From: Phalacrocorax aristotelis
Taxonomy: Eukaryota; Chordata; Aves; Suliformes; Phalacrocoracidae
DNA: 64,000 nucleotides
Assembly (NCBI RefSeq): GCF_949628215.1
Contig: NC_134281.1
Coordinates: 41,214,512 to 41,278,511, forward strand
Direction of reading: 5' to 3'
The notes below the pieces were generated by a model that did not search any database, was not told where the DNA came from, and saw nothing but the letters and a program-made list of their open reading frames with translations. Shown here one piece after another: positions 37,401 to 49,680 of the stretch (position 1 is the first letter of the stretch; the number at the start of each line of letters is the position of its first letter). Made by a program: the position numbers and the translations under genes.

Positions 37401-39269
37401 GAGCCTGGGTCATTCCTGGACAGGGTTTTAGGGTCTGGGCACCCATTTAGATGGAGGCAGAGGTAAAGCTGCTCTCTGAGCTGCTGCAGCCACGAGCAGC
37501 CCCAGGCTAAGTCCCTTATGCAATCCTCCTGTCACAGCTGCCTCCTCGACTTTGCTTTGATTTGCAGCTCTGAGCTTCAGGACTTAAGGACATCTGCAGC
37601 ATCAATTCCTATGCTGGGAAATGAGCCCTGCCTGTAAAGCATAAATAAAAAAAGATTGGGTATGTTATTGGGCATGAAAACCCATTAAAAAAAAATGACT
37701 TTATCATTATAAAGGCAAAGCCATGGAAACAGCTAGCAAGAATGAATGTTGATCAATGGAAGCACAACCCCTGCAGGCAGATCACAGGTGACAGGGAACA
37801 AGAAAGCGAGGAAAGGTCAGGCCTGAAAGCTGTGATACAGCCACGTGTGTCTGTGGGGTTTGACCTCCTTCCAACCTCATGCTCTTTTCTAGCTCAGATA
37901 AGATTACCAGAGTGATGGAAACAGGGTGAGACTCCAGTGCTTTCCTGTGCACCCACAACGCAAGGTTAATCCAGACCCAATGATGCCGTGTGGCTGAGGA
38001 AAAAAGTTAACAGTGCGAAAGCATCCAAATTATGCTCTGCCGGTTCCCTGACAGCTGTGGAAACAGGTGGGGAAGGGCTGGCTTGTTTAGCTCTTGGGAG
38101 AGGGGAAAAAAAAATCAATTATTTTCTATCTTTAGTTTGTAAAGTACAACCACCTGGATGTGCACACATGTGCACTCACATGCAATCAGCACCCATCTCC
38201 CATCTCCCATGTGGGAGATGAAAAGCTTTGGGTTGGTTTTCTGGAGAAAAGGTTAAAAACTCAGGATCACTGATGCATAAGGTAGATGAGCTGGGACCTG
38301 TATCGGTGTAGAGTCTATAAATGCTTTGTAATGGCTAAAGGACTTGCATCCCCATATGCTGCCATGCATGAGAAGACCTTGACAGAAAGATGTTATCAGT
38401 GTGCTCCGATTAGTCCAAATTACATGAAACTACCATTTTGTTGAAAGGGGGTATGTTTATGAGGGTGTTTTTTCTTTTTTTTAAATGACTGATGCGGCTA
38501 TTAGGACAATTACCCCAAAAGGCAGAGGCAGATTGGCTCTTTTTTCAGAAGAAAATGCCAAATACGTGTGCGTGTGTGGGAAGGGGGGAATCATTTTATT
38601 GAACTGAATCATTTCTTACTGACACTACTTCCACTTGTGCTGTTTCCCGTGACTTTGAGAAGAGTCTGAAACCACAGCGAAGAAACCAATTTTTTTTTTC
38701 TGTGCAGACAGGAGAATTGTGCGTGTCTCCTGATTTTGGTGTAAACACTGGGTTGTTTACGTGGGCTCATTCACGCCTGTATGAGGCTGGAGGCACTGTT
38801 GTAGGTTTTTTAAAGACGATCCAAATAACACCAGTAGCTCAGCCTGCGCCACTGCGGACACGGGACATCTGCGGAGACGACAGCTACGGCCTGGGCAGCG
38901 GGGTGGCGAAGACAACCCCGCACCTTCAGCCCCATCTGAGCGGACCCACGATAGACATTGGCTGATAGATGTTTTTAGGCATCTACTGTTAAACCTCCGG
39001 GTGCCGACCCGGGCGCTGGGCTGGCCTCCCGCCACACCCGTTGAAGTCTTCACCTCACTTTACACCAGCAGGAGACACATCCATGTTATTCGCTTTCTCC
39101 CTGACCGGACTCCGGGAGCGCCGTCTACGCCGGGGCTCGGCGGCCTCTGAACCACCGCCTCCTGCCGCCCGGCTGGGCGCGGCCTCCCCACGGGCCGCCA
39201 GACTTCCCCAGCGGTGGCGCAGACGCCGGCAGCAGCGCAGCACCCCCAACGCCGCCATCTCGCTACCAC

Positions 39270-39551
39270 CCCCTCAGCCCGGGCGGCGGGAGGCGGCCGC
39301 GGCGAGGCACCACCCCCGGACGGGCCCGGCCCGGCGCATGCTCCGCAGGCGGGTGCCGCCGCCGCTGCCGTGCCGGGACCGCCGCCCTGCCGCTGCCGTG
39401 AGCCCCCGGGCTTCGCTCTCGCACGTACCGGGCTGGGTGAGGCCGCGCCGCCCCCCCCCCCCCCAGCCCCGCGGGGCCGCGGCTGAGCAGCACGGCCGCC
39501 CTGCGTTCGCCTCACGCCCGCCCCGCCGCCCGGCGAGGCGCGACGGAAGCG
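39270..39551 (+). other. JAK1: Candidate JAK1 noncoding exon 1
   Basis: The 3' boundary is well supported by sequence: GGAAGCG followed by the donor GTGAGT at 39552-39557. The 5' boundary is a guess from the YY1 motif and CpG density. A C14 run followed by AG at 39451-39466 lies inside it. The exon would be 5' UTR only, since vertebrate JAK1 starts translation in a later exon. Confidence 0.35.
39451..39464. repeat. C14 homopolymer
   Basis: Fourteen consecutive cytosines in the second CpG island, read directly. Such runs are prone to length error and to length polymorphism. Confidence 0.9.
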
Positions 39552-42500
39552 GTGAGTGGGGCCGGAGGGGGCTACCGCGCCCCCCCGACCGGGCCGAGGG
39601 GAGCCGGGGCGGGTGGTACGGGCGGCGGACGCGTCCTCTGGTGTGAGGGAGACTCCCGAGATGGCCGACGGCGCCGGGCTGCGGAGGCGGCGCGGGGCTT
39701 TCCCCAGCGGCCGCGACGGCCCCTTCCCGGGCTCAGCGCGGCGGCCGGGCCCGGGGCCGGCGCCTGGGCTCGGTGTGCGGTGCCGCTGGGCTCTCCTCAG
39801 CCGCGAGGGGCCGGGCGGGCAGTGCCGGCCCGGGAAGGGGCTTACACAGCTACGTTACGGCAAGCGGCGGCTCCTGCGCGGCGGGGGCGGCCGGGCTGTG
39901 GTGATGGGGGAACCAGAATGAAACAGCTTCGGTTCTGCCCGCTGGTGGAAATGGGTGAAACGAAAAAAATACCCAGGTGCGCCTGAGCGAGCTCGGACCC
40001 ACCGTGAGCTTACTGGAGTGCGCTGTTGTCTTTGCGAGTGGAACGGCTGCGGAGACGCTGCTGCCTTGCCCTCCTGTGCAGATTAAGGGCTTGGGAAAAT
40101 TGACTGGGTCCAGCTGTCAGTCCGGCGTCTGCTTCTGTGTTCGGAATAGAGACGCTTTCTGGACATCTTTCAAATTCCATCTGTAGGTGCCCCTTCCCCT
40201 AAAGGTGGTGACGGCCACGGTGCAGGCAGGTCACCTGTTGGCTAGATATCTGTCACCCAAAAGGACAAGCAGGGATGTGGAGCAGTTGTCAAGTTGCGCC
40301 TACTTTCCACCTTCTCCAGACACCTAGAAATGTAATTCTGCTTTACGTGTGTGCGTGAAAATAATTGCTGTCTTGTTTGGATAATACTGTTGAGTTGGGA
40401 TTTTCAAAATACGTGTAGAAAGCTCATACGTGAGGAGCACCGGGAAGCAAAAGCATGAAGCATGTCAATCCCACTGCTAACCATGTAGGTTGATGGCAGA
40501 AAGACAACATGGCAGTCGCTTGGTGTGGCAGGAGAGTCTGGACCTGGCTCTGTTTGAACAGACGTCGAGTCTGTGCTTGGGAGGAGGATGGGGTGGTGCT
40601 GGGGAAATATGTGGCTAATGGGGTGGCTGCTCTGATGGATTAGGGCCGTGGGGGTGTATTCTGAGGCAGAGAGACCTGGAGGGCAGATAAGTGCAGTGCA
40701 AGAAAGTTGGTTTTGGTTGGGGTTTGGGTTTTTTTTTTGGTGGTTGTATTTTGGGGGGGGAGAGACAGAAATAAATCAAAGTTGCTTCAGTGTTTCAACT
40801 TCACTCCAATTAGCCCAATTTAACTCTTGCTTGTAGAAGATTCTCTGCCATTTTTTTCTTGAGCAGCATGTATGTACGTTGGTACCATTTTATTCACGGC
40901 TACTGAAGCTCACTATTTAAGTTCAGTTTTGACCATATATGGGGAGTGGTAGGCATTTCCTCCTGGCACTTGTTTTTAAAACACACAGGAAGTTGCACCT
41001 TGATCTGGGTTTGTGCTAGGTGACACTGAGACAGGTGCTTTGAAATACAGAGCCAGTTAAGGACATGCTGCTCATGTCTGAGCAAACAACAGATCACATC
41101 AGGCTCTTGCTGTCATTTGCGATGTTAAAAGTTAGCGATAGCAGGCAGATTTTACAAGTGTTTTTGTCACTACGTTTTTAGTGATTCTGTTCTTAAATAT
41201 CTTACTCATCTAAGTATCTGCAAGCCATTTGTCCCAAAGACCAGTGGAACAGAGAATAACTATGCTCGTACAGAGCAAAACTGCAAATGTTTGACCTTTG
41301 GAAAAGGTTAGGTGAAAAAGTTGTAAAAAACACGGGTGAGTGGGTTTAAATTTGCACAAGAATATAAACACAGAACCGGAGCAACTTGAAGTTTGTGAAC
41401 TCCTGGAAGCCTCTGCACTGCAAAAATCTTTCAGAATTAATTTCAAAGTGGCCTTTTTTGAGAGGTAGATTCTGTAAATCTTGAACTGTTCAAGAACATG
41501 CTGTTTCTGTACATCCAAATTGACTTGTCTGTTAAATGAGTTTATTTTAAAAACAAACGGGAAGCAAGATCTGTAGAGAATATCTAATACAAAAGCTTTG
41601 GAAAGCAAATGTATACCAATTGCAAAAGCAAAAAGCTGGAGTGTACCAGAACAGTCATTGGACAGACTCAGTGGGTAAAATCAGCATACATTTAAACTAA
41701 TTTTTTCTGTAGTCAAACCAAGTCTGCAATTTAAACTTACCTCAGTTCTTTTACCTTACCTCTTGGGGGCTAGAAGTAAGCCAGGGTTCTTGGTTGGAAG
41801 AATAAACGATACTAATTCAGTAAGTTTAGATGGACACTTCTGTAGTAGTTCAGTCTTGCAAATAAAAGACTGAATTCACAGAAACCAGCTTCCCTTTTTT
41901 CTGTAGAGGGGAAAAAAATCTGTTTTTGTAGGCAACATCCTGACAGTGATGTCTGCTCTTACGGGCAGGAAGATTTTACCTCTTTCCTACCACGTACCTC
42001 CCCATCCTCCCCCGATTTGGAGGTGAAACACTTTTTTCACCTGCAGAACTGCCAAGAAACTGCTTGGTACCTTGCTGCTGCCTGACGTGGTATGAGGAAC
42101 AGAGGTTCAAAATACAGCACAAACCCAAATGGAGAACCCTTGAGTCTGTAGGCTGTGTTGGGCATGAATTGCACAAGAAAGAGCTGCTTTGTGTTTATAT
42201 AAAGAGGAAGGTGTTTGAATTGTTTTGAGAGGTTAAAGCTTTTGCACACAAAGACAAACTGTTAAGACTGATTTGTATTTAGATGTGAAAAGGATTGTTA
42301 TGACAACCTACGAACCAGAAAGCATGCTGAGAAGCTAGGTTATGTGAAGAAGACTGAGTTGCGTCTTGGTTCCTGATTCATCTTGTGTCCAGCAGCAACT
42401 AAAAGTGACAAAATGTTTTCTTCTGGATGATAAACTGCCAATAATCAATTTGTTCTTCTGTAGCCTGTACAACAGTTTACAATTTCTTAAAGATCAGACG

Positions 42501-45500
42501 TTGTTCCTGTAAACATACTCAGAATTGTTCTAGATCTCTAAAGCACTTAAAATGCAATTAGATATCAGGTATTGGTAATGTCAAACACTTGCCAAATTGA
42601 TAGAAAATGGCTTTTACAGTTCAAGCACATGATTCAGTCAGTTAATACTCAGAGCCTGCCTTTTGTGAAGAAAGCTTCTTCATGGACTGATACTGCTCAG
42701 TTTTGCTAGTAGGGTGAGTCAAGTATGTTTTGAACCTTACCAACGACAGTGGAGTCTGAAAAGAACAGCATTTTTGGTGTTTGGCAGCTGAATTGTTACT
42801 TCCATCTATTGCTATAGTTTCTATGCAGTACATGGAGTGACAAATTACAGAGGATTATTCTGCTCACTCACCTGATGTCTTTAGCAGCACGTTAAGTACC
42901 CCATCCAGTATTTGTCTTCCCCATTTACTTAATCCTTCCAAAAAACTGAAACAATGCTAAAAAGTATTAGGTTGCTGGAAAAAGACGTTGATGATGGTTC
43001 TCTTGGGCAAATGGGTTGCATTTTCTCTTGGCTGAAATTGGAGGGGGGAAGCGAGGAAGTGTGATTTAGTGGTTTTAATGTCCTGGCCTGTTGAAAACAG
43101 GATTTTTAAGGAACAGGTCCTGATATTTTGCTTCATGCTGAAGGGCTTATAAAACTGCAGTTTTGCTAGGTAGAATAGTTCTAATTTTTTTCCCCAGAAC
43201 CGGTTATATAAATGTAACATAAGTTACGTAACTGACAGAAAAACTGAACTACAGCAAACTGGGAGAGCAGCTTCTTGGAAAAGAATAGTCTGTACCACTT
43301 ACATTGCATATCATTACCTTATACCATCCTCTGACACTGTATGAGTTGTTTGATAACAGTGACATGAACACGGTTCTCTTTAGCTGGCCCATAAACTTGT
43401 TCTGTTAGACTTACCACCCCCTGCCCCCCGCCCCCCGCAGGATGTGAAAGGTAAGACAGGAAATAAAGGAAAAGAACTTTGAAGTCGATGGAAAAGCAGA
43501 GGATGCATACATCATCCTGAACTGTGGAGCAAGATAGTGGTGAAAGCCTGGGAAAAATCAAATTGGAGTTTTTGTTTGAGGAGGAACCTACCTGCAGAGT
43601 TAAGATTCTGAACAAGTACAGTCAGAGTTACCAAAGGATAGGAAAATTGTTTGTATTAGAGTAACTGGCTTGGTGTTGCTGTTGATTCTGCTTTGTCAGT
43701 GGTTCTGATAGTAAACTAACGGTCTTCCAGAAATACCAAGTCACTATTCTGCTGTAGCTATGGAGCTCCCAAAGTAGCAGCAAGGGCTTGCTAGTAAAGA
43801 ACAAGCCTTCACAAAGTGAGTGGCTTCAAGAAGCTCATCCATCATAAATGCGCGTATCTGGTGGCTTTGTTCTGAGAAGTATTTTGGACTTATGCTCCTT
43901 TGAAGCGGTCTGCTATATTAGCAAACCCTTGTTTACAAATTGAATAAATTCAGTATTTAATGCTATATCCTCTGACTTTTGAAGCATGTAGGATTTACTG
44001 TGAGTCAAGACTTTGGTTGTCTGTGCGTGTGTACTGGAGGAGGGGACAGGAAGGTTCACAAAGGTAAGAAGTCAGTCTGCAGGTGGATAAGCATATAATG
44101 TGGCATTCAATGGGTTTAGAAGCCTTGGGGTGTTTTAATCTCAGCTGTGTCACTGGCCAGTGCCTGACTTTGGCTAAACAACCTGTTTATTCCTTCAACA
44201 TGTTTCTCCCCTGCTCCTGGAAATGCTGATTTCCCTCCCCAGTCCCCAAAGGCTTAATTCCCTTTGAACACAAAATCTAAGTGACAAGTGCATTAATACT
44301 GCCAGGAGAAAACTCCTAAAGGAAAATTTGTATGTTCCTCACACTGCAGTATGCAATGTCTCTTTGCAGGGAGATTGGCATTTGCAGAAAACCTCTGTTT
44401 GCAGAGTGGATCTGGGAGGGGTTCTGGCTTGTTGAGGCACCAATACATGAATTTAGTGCAAGTTTTTAGAAATTTTAGAGACCAAGTGCTGTTTAAACTG
44501 CTCCTTAAGTGTTTTGTTTCCTGTCATTTCCATCTATTTGAAGACTGAGTGGAGTCTAGATTGCCCATCAGGTGGCCCAGTTGGAATTTAGCAATGTATT
44601 GAAATATTTAATTTTATTAGTGGTACTCTTAATAATTACCCTTCAATCTGGGACCTATTCTGTCAAAAGAACTTTGTTGGTCTTCCACTTAAAATCTTTT
44701 AAATTACTTGATTTTACTGGCTGGAAGTTGAGATTGAAGCAATATTGACTCATGCTATTTTGAACAGGAAAAAAATTATTGTTCAACCTAGGAGGTTTGT
44801 ACCTAGATCTACTGTGAGAGCTACTGTGCCCAGGGCTGTGCTGGAGACAGCACTCTGGAAAAAACCCTTATACCTTTCATGTCAGGAGGAAGGACAGATC
44901 TAAGCCTTCTACTTTTGTAGGTAAGGAAAATGAATCAGACCATGCTAGATCTGTGACTTGGGCAGGGGAGCACGGGAAGAGAGGGAATACTTGCAAGACA
45001 TTTGTTTGTATGTGGACTCAGTTTTTCAGGAAATTAATTTGGCAGAACTAACTTTTATACTAATTTTGAGATACTAGCAGCTCAAAGAGATACATTAAAC
45101 AAATGAAACCTTAAAAGCCTTGGCACTTGTACAGGCTAAGTAACTTCCTGTTGCTTGCCATCCATAAATACCTGCCTCTGCACTCCTCTGGATTTTACCA
45201 GAGTATAATAACAAATTCAAAGCAGGTTTTTTGTTGTGGTGGTGGTGTTTTTTTTAAATAAACCTGTATAAGTTTGTAGGGCATTAGGTGGTTAAGGGTG
45301 GGGGGAGTATAAAAGGTACCACCTAGCTTAGCTGTTGCATTAGGCTCAGTCTTTTATATTTAGATCTGCTATTTTTCATGGTTTGGATTTTTTTTATCCG
45401 TAGGATGTCAAGCTCTCACGTCATAACTCAAGCTGGTAGCCTTCTGCATGGAAAGAAAATGTGGCCACCCTCAGTTCTGAGGTTTTTGATCAAGAACAAC

Positions 45501-48500
45501 TATAAGCTGGAATTCGCAGTTCACTTTATTTGATCTTCTTGTACACTCAGTGTCTTTCGTGTTTACTGAAGATGCACAAGAAATAACCTTTCACTTCCTG
45601 AATACTTTGGTATTTCACTTTTCCTCAAAGTATGGCAAAACAGATGCTAATAATCTTGAAATTGCCAGAGCCCATCTATTTAGAGAGTTTAAAAGTTCAA
45701 GAGGAACCAGACAGTTAAATCAGCGAGCCTGACCTGTATGCATCAGCCTCTGTTGTCACCCTTTACAGCTCTGTAACCTGTGCTGGATAATTCTGTTCTG
45801 CAGGAGTTATCCTCTCTGAAAACAAAAGATTACAAACTCACTGTCTGCCTTTTTGTTATTTTTTCCTGCTATTGATTTGTGTTGCATTTGTATTAAACTG
45901 TATTTTTTTTCCTTATTTGAATCTTCTACCCTTCTTTTTCTTAAGACTTAAGCTGAAGGAAGAGAAAGGTGTATTTGACTTCATTATTGAAATAACAGCT
46001 GCAATTCCAAAACCTAACACTTGCTGCCTTCCACGGCTTCTAATAGTAAAGTCTATTTGAGTGGTCTACAGGCCATAATGGACACCATGTTCTTCTGAAA
46101 TGGTGTTACAACCTTGTGACTTTTCTAACTATTTTTCTATTAGAAACATCAGTGCCTGGCTTACGTAGAGAATGGCTTAAATGTATTTTATTTGACTGTT
46201 ACGTGTTGATTTTTAGAAAGTCTTTTAGTAACTCTGTCCCCTGAAGGCAGGGAATAGTCAAACTTCATCCAGATACTGGAAAATGCTGATATAGTCAGAG
46301 ACAAGGAGCCTGTCCGACCTCCATTTTTCTGAAGGGTCATAGCTGTTCATTGCCAAGAAAAATTCTACATGTGTTCATGCTCCTGTATCACTGCCCTCAT
46401 GAAGGGAACATAGAGGTTGTGTTTATTGATGATATAGAACAAGCCCCCATAGCCCAGTGAATGTGTTGTATGTAGATCCAAGTCACTAGCACGAGCATTG
46501 CTAACTAGGATTCTCACCCAAAAGCCTTTGTCTTACCACCAGCATCACCCGGAAGAAATCAGCTTGTGGTTTTTTGTACCAGCACTTAATAGTAGTATTT
46601 CATGGCCATGAACACCTTCATTATAAGTTTGGAATTGGTTAATACAGGAGAGCACGGGTTTGATTTCACTGTTGAAGCCACAGGTGGTAAGTGAAAGGAT
46701 GTATAGGGATAGCTGACTTAGAGCTTCATTTTTACAAAAGAACAACAGCTATCTTCTACCAAGTTAAAAAAAAAAAGTCCTGTGGGTTTTACAGTCCTTT
46801 CAGCTTCCTGTACACGTGACTAACAGGACGTCCAAGTTACATCTATACAACCAAGACTCCTCAGCAAACATAGGGCTCACTTTGCTTAAAAAAGGCATCT
46901 CTCAAATCCGGAGTACTTAGTATATGCCAGCAGAGCCTTAAACAACTAAAACTTAAGAGGCTGGTCATGTTAGTTTGGCTGTGTATAGATTAACTGTTTG
47001 CCCTTCATTGGTATTGACTGAAAGTTTACCTTGCAATAGAAGTGTGTGGTATCTCCAGGTTTAATCACACTGTGCTCTTACAAGTTTGCTGTCAAATTAA
47101 GTGAAAAATGAGCCCGCTTTTTTCTTAGCTTATGGTGTGTGTGTGGAGGGAGGAGGTGAGCAGTGCTGCTGCGATATCCGTGAGGCCATGGTTTCAAGTT
47201 GCAGATCACAACAGACTATCTTAAGGCACTCCTGTTGTGGCATGTCACCCCTTCGTTTGAGCAACTGGCGTGCTCTGATGGATACGTGTTCCAGCTCAGA
47301 AGATTTCTCATCAGCTCCCTCCCCTGCCTTCCGCATGGATATGCAGACTGGGACACTGCTGTGAAAATCCTGCCTAAGAAACGCCAGTATGCTTTTGAGT
47401 GGAAGCGGTTTACCTTCTTCATGTAGCCCATTGTACACAAAATATTCTTCTCTAGAGCTGACTTGCACCACGGCATGTACCTATTGACGTGCTTTGTGCA
47501 TCACTTAAAATGCAGAGAAACATTTATATAGAGCCACCCTTTTGCTCTGTATATTTGAAGAATTTATTTTATGTGACAACGGCAGGACCTGCAAACCTAT
47601 AAATGTATAGTAGGACTCTGCCTCTTTAGGGAGAGATATCTGGATCATGCATTACCTTCAACTCGGCTATGCTGGCACAACCTCATTGCGTGCCTTGAGA
47701 TTGTTTCATGCTTTCTCTGATGAACAAAGTCCTGAGGACTTTTTCAAGCCATTATATCTTCATTACTTAACTGCTTGATGAAGTTTAATTAGCAGTTAAT
47801 GTAAACTGCTATGCTTGTTTGTGTACATATATGCTGCTAACTCCTGTTAGTCTTTAGAATTCCATGCAGGTTCAGTTTTGCACAGACAAATCAGTTCATT
47901 TCAGTGAAGTTGAGTGATTACATAATGAACTTGATTTATCCCAAGCGTTGTGGCGAGTTCAGCCTTTAAAATACAGCTGAGATGCAAAATGCTGACTCTT
48001 CATGATAATTTTGCTGAAGCTGGCAAAGGCTTTTGTTAGAACTGCAACTTTTTTGCATGGCTTCAGCTGGAAATTTCAGCTCACATTTTAAAAAACAATT
48101 TAATCAGTGCTAGTTGTGCATTCGAGGCAAAGACAGCTTGCACATAGGCGCACCACGACTTGATATGTACCAACCCCAGGTGTTTACTGCTCCCTTTCTG
48201 TTGGAAGGTACTGCCCCCTTCCCCGCAGCTGAATCATGTATGCTTCCTTTTTTTGCCAGCAGATACTGGTAACCACCAGTAAAATAGTAACATCTTCGTC
48301 AGGCTCTGCTGCCTGAACAAAGCATGTACATCTGCTCACAGCCAGAGTAATTTCAGAAATATTTTAGGGTATGTCCTCATAACTGAATTATACTTTACAA
48401 GAAAATCCTCTTTCCTAGGCACAGTTTAGAAGTTTTCAAAAGTAGTGGAGATCAGCAGCTTTCCCAGACTATTTCAAGGTGTTTGTTTTTCAAATCCTGT

Positions 48501-49504
48501 TGTCACTCAGTTTAAGAGACAGGGAAAGTTGGGAGTTAATTAGCAGGCAAGATTGACATAATGATCCTAATCTTGTAAACAAATACGCACTTATGGTCCT
48601 GCAAAGCTATTCCTCTGGTTTTAGTGGGGCATCTCGTGGTGTGTACTCATAGAGAGGGCACAGCCTACAAACACATAATGTACAATTTGCTGAGCCCCAA
48701 CTAAAGGCTTAAGAAGCAGCTTAATGTGTTATATCTTTATATTAATAGAGATTAATTTTTCAGGACTCCAGAATCAAACTCTTCTTAAGGGTAGGTAATA
48801 TGGCATAGTTCTGTAGAGCAGCAAGCAGTGTACTCCTTGAACATCCCCGTATAAAATATGCTAAAATGGGGTAATGCCCTTCCCCCCATCTGTCTCAGTC
48901 TCATCCATAATTAGGGATGAGCTATAAAATGTCTTTTAAAGGGGTAGGTACCTTATTGGGAATTTGACCCAAGAAGTCAAATAATGTGCAGAAGCCTAGT
49001 GTGATGGGTGTTTTTCAGTAGTAAGCATCCTGCAATAAACTGATGACTTAGAAATGCTATTGTAGAGTTCTGTCTTGACTTTTGCATCCTGAGTCCCACA
49101 TCAAATTTTCTTAGTTTACAGCTGAGGAGTATCTTCCTGGTTTGAGTTGCATTTGATCTTGTTAATTTCCAGAAGCTGTGACCTTAAAAAATTAACTAGT
49201 GTATTTTTTCATGTGTGAGCATGAGTAATGTAAAGGTGGTGGTGGGAGGAGGGGCTCAGTTGATTAATTTTGCAGTAATTCTGCGCTCTTTTTCATATTA
49301 TGATTTCATAGCTGTGGTCTCCAAAGTCGAAAGCACTGGGTTTAAGCAAAAAAAAAATCATAATTTGATCCTGATTTGTTTTATAAGGCAAAATGTCATC
49401 TTATGCTTAAGAAAACAAATAACACTTTTAATTTGTATACCAAACAGTTCTTCCATGATTCAGAGGCTGGAGCATCTTTCATGTAACACTTTAGTACTGT
49501 GAGG
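39552..49504 (+). other. Noncoding stretch, probable long JAK1 5' intron (first part)
   Basis: AT-rich sequence with no recognised coding exon. A pyrimidine-rich acceptor, a 10-nt exon candidate and a GTAAGA donor occur at 43420-43456. Overlapping open frames on both strands at 47130-47475 are unusual but unrecognised. No clear transposon was found in this part. Confidence 0.45.
43441..43450 (+). other. Candidate 10-nt micro-exon
   Basis: A tract of almost pure C/T ending CCCCCCGCAG (to 43440) is followed by GATGTGAAAG and then GTAAGA (43451-43456). Both splice signals are strong and lie on the plus strand inside the presumed JAK1 leader intron. It may equally be chance in a C-rich run. Confidence 0.2.
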
Positions 49505-49680
49505 GAGGTCAAACACTGGACCAGGCTGCCCAAAGGTGCTGTGGAGTCTCTATTTGTGGAGAGAGTAACAACCCAACTGGGGACATCCTGGGCAGCCTGC
49601 TCTAGTTGCCCCTGCCTGGAGCAGGGCTTGGAGCAGGCAGTCTCAAGAGGTCCCTTCTCAACTTAGCTATTCTGTGACAT
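49505..49680 (+). mobile_element. CR1 LINE 3' fragment
   Basis: Diverged 3' end of an avian CR1 retrotransposon in plus orientation. Recognisable blocks are ACTGGACCAGGCTGCCCAAA, a GTGGAGTCTC block, GGGCAGCCTGCTCTAGTTG, CCCCTGCCTGGAGCAGGGCT, AGAGGTCCCTTCTCAAC, and the terminal CTATTCTGTGAC. It is 5' truncated and noncoding, as most CR1 copies are, with several substitutions and small gaps relative to the consensus as I remember it. Confidence 0.85.

Larger units (their letters stand above)
27359..38829. other. Noncoding region between MIR101-1 and the second CpG island
   Basis: No coding exon was recognised on either strand. Contents are a (TG)n(TA)n microsatellite at 34470-34493, a CCA-rich stretch near 34770-34805, and an AT-rich block resembling an enhancer at 33110-33300. 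On the plus strand it is most simply intron of the long host/JAK1-leader transcript. Confidence 0.55.
38830..39960. promoter_or_regulatory. JAK1: Second CpG island, candidate main JAK1 promoter
   Basis: Abrupt rise in GC and CpG density over about 1.1 kb, with AT-rich flanks. It contains GCCGCCATCT (YY1 motif, minus orientation, 39251-39260), an ETS-like CGGAAG core at 39544-39549 and a strong plus-strand donor. In vertebrates JAK1 points away from AK4 with MIR101-1 between them, so the next plus-strand promoter past MIR101-1 should be that of JAK1. No JAK1 coding sequence lies in the window, so the name rests on synteny. Confidence 0.5.

Noticed and set aside
38201-38220. Inverted repeat CATCTCCCA / TGGGAGATG
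   Set aside because: Nine-bp arms with a two-base loop cannot form an RNA hairpin of biological size; probably chance next to a CATCTCC duplication.
39041-39986. Several overlapping plus- and minus-strand frames in the second CpG island
   Set aside because: GC-driven stop-free DNA; no recognisable protein. Only the presequence-like start at 39258 was kept, as a low-confidence finding.
41210-41608. Minus-strand frame of 132 codons
   Set aside because: Isolated in presumed intron, no recognised domain, composition follows the local base content.
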